NCBI GenBank assembly: GCA_012841485.1
Contig: DUUU01000430.1
Coordinates: forward strand, 1 to 5,352
Length of the DNA: 5,352 nucleotides
Direction: 5' to 3'
Source: Armatimonadota bacterium
GTDB lineage: Bacteria; Armatimonadota; JAAZEB01
Shown: piece by piece, positions 1-5,352 of the stretch
How the letters are laid out: each line of letters starts with the position of its first letter
Position numbering within the stretch: position 1 is the stretch's first letter
Notes under the pieces: generated by a model
What the model saw: the letters and a program-made list of their open reading frames with translations, nothing else
Databases searched by the model: none
What the model was told of the DNA's origin: nothing
Position numbers and translations under genes: made by a program

Positions 1-1643
1 AGGAACACCAGGCCCTCACCCATCAACTCGGGCGTGATCTTGTCGACATCCGAGGGCAGGTGACGGCAGGCAAAACCGAGCACGCGCAAAGCCTCCGCAG
101 CGAGGGCGTGGTTGGCCTCGTAAACCCGTGTGCCCATGTCGGGCGTGAGGGCCCGCGCCCGCAGGCTCTCGCCACCGGGCGCCTGAAGCCCGGTGCCCGG
201 ACACGCCTCGCCCTCATCATTCGAGAGGATGCACGTGCTCATTTCAAGCACGCGCTCGGGTGCGCCCTTCACGAAGAGCCAGCGCTCGCCTTCCGGCCCG
301 GCGTGAAGCGTGGCCATGTAACGCTCGTCTGGATCGAAGGGGATCTCATCTACGCGCGGGTAGTACGCCGACAGGTCCGCCCGGCTGATGCCTGCCTTGG
401 TCGCGGCGACGAGGAGGGCACCCTCGGTCGGGTCGCCGGCGATGGACCACCGGCCCTCTTCCTCGCGCAGGCGCGCATCGTTGCAGAGCGCTCCGGCGCG
501 GAGGAGGAGCATCAAGCCGGGCTCATCGGAAGGCTCGACCCTCTCGCCCTCTAACCGGAAGTCCCCCTCGGGCGCGTACCCTTCCCCTTCCACGCGGATC
601 TCCTCGCCCCGCAGCCAGACGGAGCGCACCGTCATCTCGTTCTTGGTCAGCGTCCCCGTCTTATCAGTACAGATAAAGGTGGCGGATCCCAACGTCTCGA
701 CGGCGGGGAGTTTCCGGATGATGGCATGCCGGCGCACCATCCGCTGGACGCCCACGGCGAGGACGACGGTGACCACCGCCGGAAGGCCCTCTGGGATGAA
801 GGAGACCGCGGCAGCCACCCCCATGAAGAAGAGCTCTTCTAGCGGGAGGTTGCGGGTCAGGCCCACGATGACGAGGAGCAACGCCAGGAGGATCGCGGCG
901 ATGCCGAGGCGCCCCCCCAGCCCGGCCAGCTTCCGCTGTAGGGGCGTCTGCGTCACGCCCCCGCTCTCGACCTCCCGGGCAATGGCACCCATCTCGGTCT
1001 CCATGCCCGTCGCGGTCACCACGGCATGGCCGCGTCCGGTGACCACGGTGGTGCCGAGGAAGAGCATATTCTCGCGCTCGCCGAGAGAAGCATCGGGCGC
1101 CAGTGCCTGCGTGTGCTTGCGCGTCGGCGTCGATTCGCCGGTGAGCGCGGCCTCCTCCGATTGGAGGTTGGCGGCCTCCAGAACGCGCGCATCGGCCGGC
1201 ACGCGGTCGCCCGCGGCGATCATGAGGACATCGCCGGGCACGAGCTGATCCGCCTCGATTTCGACCGGCTCGCCGCCGCGCAGGACCGTCGCCTTCGGGG
1301 CCGCCAGGGCACGCAGCGCCTCCAGAGCGCGTTCGGCCCGATACTCCTGGAAGAAGCCGATGAGGGCGTTCAGGATGACGATGGCAAGAATCACCCAGCC
1401 GTCGAGGCCATGCCCGGTTGCGAAGGAGATGGCGGCCGCGATCAGGAGGATGTAGATCAGCGGGCTGGTAAACTGCGCCAGGAAGATGCGCGCTGGCGAC
1501 ACCCGCCGGCCCGCGCGGATCGTATTGGCTCCGTAGCGCTCTCGGCGCCGCTCCGCCTCGGCCTCATCGAGGCCCTCGGGGCGAGATTCCAGGCGCTGGA
1601 GTACTTCTTCCGGGGTCAACGCATGCCAGGGTGTTCCGTCCAT
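1..1643 (-). CDS. P2-type cation-transporting ATPase, N-terminal 547 codons (3' end outside window)
   Basis: This is an ATP-driven cation pump of the inner membrane. I read it by translating the minus strand from ATG at 1643. It opens with a cation-ATPase N-terminal domain (about residues 6-50, with WHAL and ERYGAN), then M1 (about 56-76) and M2 (about 82-98). The actuator domain carries TGES at 168-171. M3 is near 247-262 and M4 holds IPEGLP at 283-288. The phosphorylated aspartate is D327 in DKTGT. The nucleotide-binding domain shows GDPTEGAL at 403-410, FDPDERYM at 436-443 and KGAP at 459-462. PEGLP with Glu285 places it among P2 (Ca2+ or Na+/H+-type) pumps rather than P1B metal pumps or MgtA. 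Family members usually have about 850-950 residues, so the TGDGVND hinge and M5-M10 are missing because the window ends. Without M5/M6 the ion cannot be named. AGAGGAG lies 3 nt before the chosen ATG. Compared with SERCA V304/A305/I307/E309, the M4 site reads V280/S281/I283/E285. Confidence 0.96.
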   Translation of the reverse strand, partial: MDGTPWHALTPEEVLQRLESRPEGLDEAEAERRRERYGANTIRAGRRVSPARIFLAQFTSPLIYILLIAAAISFATGHGLDGWVILAIVILNALIGFFQEYRAERALEALRALAAPKATVLRGGEPVEIEADQLVPGDVLMIAAGDRVPADARVLEAANLQSEEAALTGESTPTRKHTQALAPDASLGERENMLFLGTTVVTGRGHAVVTATGMETEMGAIAREVESGGVTQTPLQRKLAGLGGRLGIAAILLALLLVIVGLTRNLPLEELFFMGVAAAVSFIPEGLPAVVTVVLAVGVQRMVRRHAIIRKLPAVETLGSATFICTDKTGTLTKNEMTVRSVWLRGEEIRVEGEGYAPEGDFRLEGERVEPSDEPGLMLLLRAGALCNDARLREEEGRWSIAGDPTEGALLVAATKAGISRADLSAYYPRVDEIPFDPDERYMATLHAGPEGERWLFVKGAPERVLEMSTCILSNDEGEACPGTGLQAPGGESLRARALTPDMGTRVYEANHALAAEALRVLGFACRHLPSDVDKITPELMGEGLVF

Positions 1644-1889
1644 GGTCTCCTCTTCGCGTTCCCTGCGAACCTCTGGGAGGCGCTTCTCCCTTTTACCCGG
1701 CGAGGCCCATGCGGAAACAGCCCTCCCACGCGCTCCGGGCGCGCGGCGCACTGGCAGAGCCATTTCAGGAGAAGCCTGGGGGCGCGCCTGGCAGGCACGG
1801 GCGTTCCGGCATGGCTTCCGGGGCTGGCAAGGTCGCGCGCCCTCGAGGGGCAAAGCGCCCGCCCGCACCTGCTAATACCGGAATTCGTT
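1644..1889. other. Intergenic gap between PAP2 gene and ATPase gene
   Basis: No convincing gene lies in this 246-bp gap. The open frames crossing it are compositional and lack family resemblance. It contains a perfect 10-bp palindrome, CCCTCGAGGG (1840-1849), and a short GCCTG/CAGGC inverted repeat (1786-1796). Neither is followed by a T-run on the minus strand, so I do not call an intrinsic terminator. I found no clear -35/-10 pair for the ATPase, so the gap neither proves nor excludes a separate transcription unit. It is much longer than the junctions among the three upstream genes, which favours separate regulation. Confidence 0.6.
1647..1653 (-). promoter_or_regulatory. Ribosome binding site of the P-type ATPase
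   Basis: The minus strand reads AGAGGAG ending 3 nt before the ATG at 1643 (5 nt if AGAGG is taken as the core). It supports this start, which gives the expected short cytoplasmic N-terminal domain, and shows that the ATPase has its own translation signal after the intergenic gap. Confidence 0.7.
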
Positions 1890-2537
1890 TCAGGTGGCGG
1901 GGCTTCTCCCGCGGGCAGGAGCTGGAACCGCTTCTGAACTCTTCGCGCTTTCGGTGCCCGCGGCATCGTCCCCGTGAGGGGGATGCGTCTCCGGCACGGC
2001 GGGCACCTCGCGCAGGCAGATGATGGCGGTGACGATGCCGATCACGGCGCCGGCAAGGACATCGCCCGGGAAGTGCACGCCCACGTAGACGCGCGAGAGG
2101 CCGACGCCGGCGGCAAGCACGAAGACAAGCGCCGCCCAGCGGCGGTAGTAGCGACTGATCACCACCGCGAGGGCAAAGGAGGTGGTGGTATGCCCCGAGG
2201 GGAAGGAGTGGTAGCGCAACACCTCGCCGACGAAGTGGCAGCCGTCCACCACCAGCGCGGGGCGGACGCGGTCGACGCCGAGCTTCAGGATCTGCGCGGC
2301 GACGCCGCCGGCGAGGAAGGCGATAAAGCAGACGCGGGCCGCGTGGCGCCCGGCCGGCCCGCCTAGGAGGTAGAGGAGCGCGAGCAGCCCGACCTGGATG
2401 GATCCCAGGCCAAGCTGGGTGAGCACGAGCATCACGAGATCGAGCGCCGGGTGGGCCCACGCGCCGTTGATCGACCGGAAGAGAGCGATATCGAGCGCCT
2501 GAAGCGATTGTCCGGCACGGATGAGCGCGTCTACCAT
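1890..2537 (-). CDS. PAP2-family membrane lipid phosphatase
   Basis: A 215-residue integral membrane phosphatase of the PAP2/type 2 phosphatidic acid phosphatase superfamily. All three signature motifs are intact and in order: KLGVDRVRP at 85-93 (KX6RP), PSGH at 113-116 with the general acid/base His116, and SRVYVGVHFPGD at 148-159 (SRX5HX3D), whose His155 is the nucleophile and Asp159 its partner. About five or six hydrophobic segments surround them (near 32-42, 46-60, 68-84, 119-128, 134-147, 157-175), so the active site should face the outer side of the membrane. The last 40 residues are hydrophilic and Pro/Ala-rich, with no recognised domain. Known family roles include undecaprenyl pyrophosphate recycling (PgpB, BcrC), PGP phosphatase and lipid A phosphatases (LpxE, LpxF). 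The motifs do not separate these. The start lies one base after the preceding gene's TGA, with GAGGAGG 9 nt upstream. The neighbouring GT83 gene makes a polyprenyl or lipid A substrate attractive, which is inference. Confidence 0.95.
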   Translation of the reverse strand: MVDALIRAGQSLQALDIALFRSINGAWAHPALDLVMLVLTQLGLGSIQVGLLALLYLLGGPAGRHAARVCFIAFLAGGVAAQILKLGVDRVRPALVVDGCHFVGEVLRYHSFPSGHTTTSFALAVVISRYYRRWAALVFVLAAGVGLSRVYVGVHFPGDVLAGAVIGIVTAIICLREVPAVPETHPPHGDDAAGTESAKSSEAVPAPARGRSPAT

Positions 2538-2538
2538 C

Positions 2539-3492
2539 TCAACGGCCCTCCTCGCCCTCCGCCGGCGCGCGCCGCGTGAAGAATGTCATCTGCCCGGGCG
2601 CCAGCAGGGAGAAGACGAGCCCCCCAATGGCACCACTGACAAGGATGAGCGCCAGCCAGCTGAGCGCGAACGCCAGTCCGGATTCCTGCGGGACCTGCGC
2701 CAGGCCCAGGAAGTAGACGTAAGCGGCATCGCGCGTGCCCAGGCCGTTGATGGAGATGGGCGCCATCGCCACAATGGCAACCAGTGTGGACGCCAGCACG
2801 TACGTGCCCAAGGGAATCTCGAGCCCCAGTGCCCGGCCTAGAAGGATGTGAACCACTACCGTCAGCACCTGGAACAGGAGCGATACCACCGCGACGGGTA
2901 CCCAGAGCGCAGGCGGCCGGCAGGCAAGGATCGCCCCATGCAACGGCTTGCCAAGCCTTCGGAACAGTTCAGGAGCCGCCAGCGCCATGGCGCTCCCCGC
3001 CAGGGCGAGCACCGCGCCGCCCAGCGTGCCCAGGCGAATCCAGGCGGGGAGCCCGGGCTCCATCAGCACCCCAGCGCCTGCCAGGAGAAGCAAGGCGATG
3101 AAGCCCGTGCCACGATCCCCCAGCACGGAGATCACGCCCCGGCCCAGCGTGCCATCCGGCGGGGCAATCGCGGCCGCCCGGCCGATATCGCCGCCCACGG
3201 TGGTCGGAAGGAAGAGGTTGGCGAACATCCCGCCGCAGTAAAAGGCGAGGAGGGAGTGATACGGCCGGCGCATCCCCAGCGCGCAGGCGAGAAGGCCCCA
3301 CTTCCAGGCGCACACCGCCTGCCCTACCAGGTAGAGCGCGACCGCTGCTATCCAGAGCGGGGCATCGAGCGAGCGCAGCGCGGCGGCCACCTCCCCCCCC
3401 TGGAGCTGGCTGAAGAGGTAGGCAAGCACCGCCACCCCTACCGTGCCACGCACCAGGAATACGAGCGGCCGGCGCCCTCGCTTCGCCGTCAT
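2539..3492 (-). CDS. UPF0104 / lysylphosphatidylglycerol synthase TM-region family membrane protein (possible lipid flippase)
   Basis: A 317-residue polytopic protein resembling the LPG_synthase_TM family (UPF0104, YbhN, the MprF flippase domain, AglD). It has a short basic N-terminus (KRGRR), then about seven or eight hydrophobic segments (near 11-30, 46-62, 80-95, 129-144, 153-173, 195-216, 229-245, 272-297), and ends in a charged tail. Family hallmarks are KW at 64-65, FANLFLPTTVGGDIGRA at 90-106, DRGTG at 126-130 and the PISINGLGTRDAAY loop at 245-258. The length of about 300-340 residues is normal for stand-alone members, which lack the aminoacyl transferase domain of MprF. The family has been linked to moving or exposing lipids, but most stand-alone members have no proven substrate. 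The start overlaps the GT83 stop as ATGA, with AAGGG 9 nt upstream. The same frame stays open far upstream to about 4626, but that stretch is Pro/Arg/Gly-rich and opposes the GT83 phase, so I reject it. The context between a GT83 enzyme and a PAP2 phosphatase suggests lipid-linked sugar handling, which is inference. Confidence 0.88.
   Translation of the reverse strand: MTAKRGRRPLVFLVRGTVGVAVLAYLFSQLQGGEVAAALRSLDAPLWIAAVALYLVGQAVCAWKWGLLACALGMRRPYHSLLAFYCGGMFANLFLPTTVGGDIGRAAAIAPPDGTLGRGVISVLGDRGTGFIALLLLAGAGVLMEPGLPAWIRLGTLGGAVLALAGSAMALAAPELFRRLGKPLHGAILACRPPALWVPVAVVSLLFQVLTVVVHILLGRALGLEIPLGTYVLASTLVAIVAMAPISINGLGTRDAAYVYFLGLAQVPQESGLAFALSWLALILVSGAIGGLVFSLLAPGQMTFFTRRAPAEGEEGR
2547..2553 (-). 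promoter_or_regulatory. Ribosome binding site of the PAP2 gene
   Basis: The minus strand reads GAGGAGG, 9 nt before the ATG at 2537. It lies inside the last codons of the upstream UPF0104-like gene, whose stop and this start form TGAGATG. This is the best Shine-Dalgarno of the three-gene unit and fixes the PAP2 start. Confidence 0.75.
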
Positions 3493-5117
3493 GGCCCGAT
3501 GCCCTTCGCGGGTCCAAGAAGGATGTAGGCCCCCTCCCGGCGCAGCTCGCGCAGGCCCAGGTGGGCCGGAATCCGCTCCATACGGCTCGGCTTGGTGATC
3601 ACGTAGAGCGGGCCGCGCCGCGCCAGCGCCTCCAGGCGGTGGATATCCTCGTGCCGCTTCACCCACGCCACCGTACGCTTGCTGTAGTAGACCACTCCCG
3701 AGGAGGCCGTGGCGTAGATCGCCAGCTGACCGCGCTCGCCGGCACGCGCGGCCGCGTCCTCCGCCAGGTGGCGCAGCGGATCCTGCCAGCATCGGGCAAC
3801 CACGGGCGCCAAGGCAATGTTTCCCCACGCGATGGCCGCAACAAGCAGCCCGCCCATGACGCAGAGCGCCGTCTCCGGCCGGCGGCGCGCCAGCAACAAC
3901 GCCCCCCCGAGAAGGCCGGCACCGCCAAGAAGCAGGCCGAAGACCACCAGGCGCGGCTCGGACTCGGTAACGAGACCGCTGCTCAGCCGCTCGAGCATCG
4001 CCGCGTCTAGCCCGACAAAGAGGAGCGCTCCTCCAAGCAGGAGACCCAGTAGGGCCAGCACGCTCGCGCCGATCTGCCAGAGGCGGCTTGCCTGCCCGGC
4101 AAGCCGTTCCTCCCACGCATGGGCAGCGAGAATTGCCGCCGCCGGATAGAGTGGTGCGATGTAGTGCGGCAGCTTTGTGCCAGAAAAGGTGAAGAGGCCA
4201 AAGACGACCACCGACCAGCAGAGCGCGTACAGGCGCAGCGGTGCCGTCTCGCTCCGGCGCTCTGCCCAGACACCCGCCAGCCCCGCCGGCAGGAAGAGCG
4301 ACCAGGGGTAGAACATCAAGAGGAGCACCGGGATGAAGAACCAGATCGGGCCATGGTGCGGGTCGGCCGTGCCCGCATAGCGCCCGAAATGCTCCGCGAT
4401 GAAGAAGCCACGCCAGAAGGTCTTGCCGAGCAGGTGCAGCTCCACCGCGAACCAGGGAACCGCGATGAGGGCGAAGAGGGCGAGGCCCGGGATTGTGATC
4501 GTGCGCTTCATCCCATCCAGGAGGTTGCCGCGCAAGATCAGGAAGAGGCCCACCGTCGCGCTCGCCAGGACAACCGCCGCGGGCCCCTTGGCGAGAGTGG
4601 CGAGCGCCAGCGAGGCCCAAAACCACAGCATCCAGCGCCGGGAGCCGGGCTCCATCTCAGAGCGGAAGAAAGCGAAGAGCGCCCCGGTGAGGAAGAAGAT
4701 GAAGGTCATGTCCGCCGTCGCCGCTCGACCAAGGACCACGGCATATTGCAGGCAGGTGGCCACCAGAAAGGCAACCAGGCCGGCGAATCGCAGGCTGCCA
4801 TAGGCACGGGCGAAGAAGAACGCCATCAACACGAGCGCCGTGGCCAGCAGCGCCGAGGGAAGGCGCGCGCCCAGCTCGCCGACCCCGACGACGTGCGAGG
4901 TTGCTGAAGCCAGCCAATAGAAGAGAATCGGCTTGTTGATGCGCAGCTTCCCGTTGAAGCGCGGCGTGATGTAGTCGCCCGTCTCCACCATGGTGCGCAC
5001 GGCCGAGGCGAAGCGCGGCTCGTCCTCCTCGTAGAACGTAACCGTTCCAAGCCGGGTGAGGTAGAGAAGCCCGCACAGGAGCAGCAACAGCAACAGTAGC
5101 GACTTCGACTTCATCAT
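3489..5117 (-). CDS. GT83 (ArnT/PMT-like) polyprenyl-phosphate-dependent glycosyltransferase
   Basis: A 542-residue integral membrane GT-C enzyme. Relatives such as ArnT transfer a sugar from undecaprenyl phosphate to lipid A at the periplasmic face. Residues 7-14 form an unbroken run of eight leucines in the first membrane segment. The first outer loop holds FYEEDEPRFA (28-37), matching the DE-x-R catalytic loop of ArnT, followed by GDYITPRFNGKLRINKP (47-63), the ArnT-like GDWxTPRxxG...KP stretch. Other family marks are RAATADMTFIFF (131-142), LAKGPA (175-180) and SGTKLPHYIAPLYP (312-325). About a dozen membrane segments end near 438, and a soluble region of about 100 residues follows, as in ArnT. 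The frame is open to 5288, but the extra 57 residues are polar and Pro/Arg-rich and overlap the promoter, so I start at ATG 5117. ATG 5114 is equally possible, and neither has a clear Shine-Dalgarno. The donor sugar and acceptor are not deducible, so I do not assign arnT. It is the first gene of the unit. Confidence 0.93.
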   Translation of the reverse strand: MMKSKSLLLLLLLLCGLLYLTRLGTVTFYEEDEPRFASAVRTMVETGDYITPRFNGKLRINKPILFYWLASATSHVVGVGELGARLPSALLATALVLMAFFFARAYGSLRFAGLVAFLVATCLQYAVVLGRAATADMTFIFFLTGALFAFFRSEMEPGSRRWMLWFWASLALATLAKGPAAVVLASATVGLFLILRGNLLDGMKRTITIPGLALFALIAVPWFAVELHLLGKTFWRGFFIAEHFGRYAGTADPHHGPIWFFIPVLLLMFYPWSLFLPAGLAGVWAERRSETAPLRLYALCWSVVVFGLFTFSGTKLPHYIAPLYPAAAILAAHAWEERLAGQASRLWQIGASVLALLGLLLGGALLFVGLDAAMLERLSSGLVTESEPRLVVFGLLLGGAGLLGGALLLARRRPETALCVMGGLLVAAIAWGNIALAPVVARCWQDPLRHLAEDAAARAGERGQLAIYATASSGVVYYSKRTVAWVKRHEDIHRLEALARRGPLYVITKPSRMERIPAHLGLRELRREGAYILLGPAKGIGP

Positions 5118-5223
5118 CTGGATGCGATGGGATGGGAAGCGAGAGGGGCGGAACGAGTCCGGCCTGGGGTGCAGGCAACCGCCTTTGAGGTCGTTCTCGC
5201 CACCGGTCTCGAACCCCTTTCTA
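5118..5223 (-). other. Rest of the GT83 5' leader, no recognised element
   Basis: This non-coding stretch lies between the palindrome and the chosen start codon. It is free of a clear Shine-Dalgarno, known riboswitch motif or hairpin with a T-run. Read in the GT83 frame it would encode a polar, Pro/Arg/Ser-rich extension, unlike an N-terminus for this membrane family. I see nothing else in it. Confidence 0.5.
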
Positions 5224-5237
5224 GAGCGCCGGCGCTC
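5224..5237. repeat. Perfect 14-bp palindrome in the leader
   Basis: GAGCGCCGGCGCTC reads identically on both strands without a spacer. It sits about 16-30 nt downstream of the predicted transcription start, a position suited to a repressor operator or a strong RNA stem. It is not followed by a T-run on the minus strand (the sequence continues TAGAAAGGGG), so it is not an intrinsic terminator. G/C-rich DNA yields such palindromes more often by chance, so a function is unproven. Confidence 0.45.
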
Positions 5238-5259
5238 GGGTGAGGAACACGGCCATCCC

Positions 5260-5288
5260 ATTATAGCAAACGCTTTGGACGGGCGCAA
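5260..5288 (-). promoter_or_regulatory. Sigma-70-like promoter of the GT83-UPF0104-PAP2 unit
   Basis: On the minus strand, TTGCGC (5288-5283) and a perfect TATAAT (5265-5260) are 17 bp apart. The -10 is preceded by TGC, which makes it an extended -10. An exact TATAAT at ideal spacing is conspicuous in such G/C-rich DNA. The transcription start should fall near 5253-5256, leaving a leader of about 136 nt before ATG 5117. This is a prediction from sequence only, but its orientation and position ahead of the first gene fit well. Confidence 0.72.
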
Positions 5289-5352
5289 GAAGAGGCGCGG
5301 GCACCTGGGATTCCGAGATAAAGGACGAACACGGATGGAGAGGGCCGCCCGC

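Noticed and set aside
1839..1855. CCCTCGAGGG palindrome as a terminator after the PAP2 gene
   Set aside because: The stem is short with almost no loop and no T-run follows on the minus strand. It contains an ordinary XhoI-like CTCGAG and can arise by chance in this composition.
60..1937. Long plus-strand open frames opposite the ATPase gene (60-554, 388-1248, 1026-1937)
   Set aside because: They are antisense to a gene with every P-type ATPase motif intact and have Arg/Ser/Pro-rich translations typical of the complementary strand of G/C-rich coding DNA.
3493..4626. N-terminal extension of the UPF0104 frame giving a 695-residue protein (2539-4626, minus strand)
   Set aside because: The added stretch lies wholly within the GT83 gene in another phase, is Gly/Pro/Arg/Ala-rich without membrane segments or motifs, and the internal ATG at 3492 has the classic ATGA coupling with the GT83 stop.
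4119..4907. Plus-strand open frame of 262 residues opposite the GT83 gene
   Set aside because: Its Glu/Arg/Gln-rich, low-complexity translation is the antisense of a hydrophobic membrane protein and has no recognisable domain.
5079..5100. CAG/CAA-rich tract as a microsatellite
   Set aside because: It encodes the eight-leucine run of the GT83 first membrane segment with mixed leucine codons (CTA, CTG, TTG, CTC), so it is a protein-level feature rather than a pure repeat prone to slippage.
5195..5222. T-arm-like GGGTTCGAGACC on the minus strand suggesting a tRNA
   Set aside because: The flanks do not form a five-base-pair T stem, and no acceptor, D or anticodon arms can be placed around it.
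5221..5256. Eleven-codon leader frame (ATG 5256 to TAG 5221, minus strand)
   Set aside because: Its ATG lies at or just upstream of the predicted transcription start, it has no Shine-Dalgarno, and it lacks a run of regulatory codons, so a leader peptide is not supported.

Overview
This is a high-GC bacterial chromosome segment, roughly two-thirds G+C by eye. All four recognisable genes lie on the minus strand. The third codon positions of these genes are strongly G/C, and the many long plus-strand and out-of-phase open frames are by-products of that composition. The gene content (a GT83/ArnT-type sugar transferase, a polytopic UPF0104-type membrane protein and a PAP2 lipid phosphatase) fits a bacterium that remodels its envelope lipids or glycans, most likely a Gram-negative one. 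The sequence alone does not fix the taxon. I see no insertion sequence, phage gene, CRISPR array, tRNA or rRNA.

Reading in the direction of transcription, from high to low coordinates: positions 5118-5352 hold a good sigma-70-like promoter (TTGCGC, 17 bp, extended TGC-TATAAT) and an inferred leader of about 136 nt that contains a perfect 14-bp palindrome. Then comes a tight three-gene unit: a GT83/ArnT-like glycosyltransferase (3489-5117), a UPF0104/lysylphosphatidylglycerol-synthase-TM-like membrane protein (2539-3492) and a PAP2 phosphatase (1890-2537). The first two genes overlap by 4 nt (ATGA), and one base separates the second from the third, so the three are almost certainly co-transcribed and probably translationally coupled. 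A 246-bp non-coding gap (1644-1889) follows. The last gene is the first 547 codons of a P2-type cation-transporting ATPase (1643 down to 1), which runs off the left edge.

The working model for the three-gene unit is a lipid-linked sugar module. The GT83 enzyme takes a sugar from a polyprenyl-phosphate carrier on the outer face of the cytoplasmic membrane and places it on an envelope acceptor. The PAP2 enzyme removes a phosphate from a lipid, either carrier recycling or acceptor trimming. The UPF0104 protein may move a lipid or lipid-linked intermediate across the membrane. The enzyme that would load the carrier with sugar (ArnC/DPM1-like GT2) is not in this window. The P-type ATPase is probably a separate ion-transport unit. 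Family assignments are firm, but the exact substrates cannot be read from the sequence.
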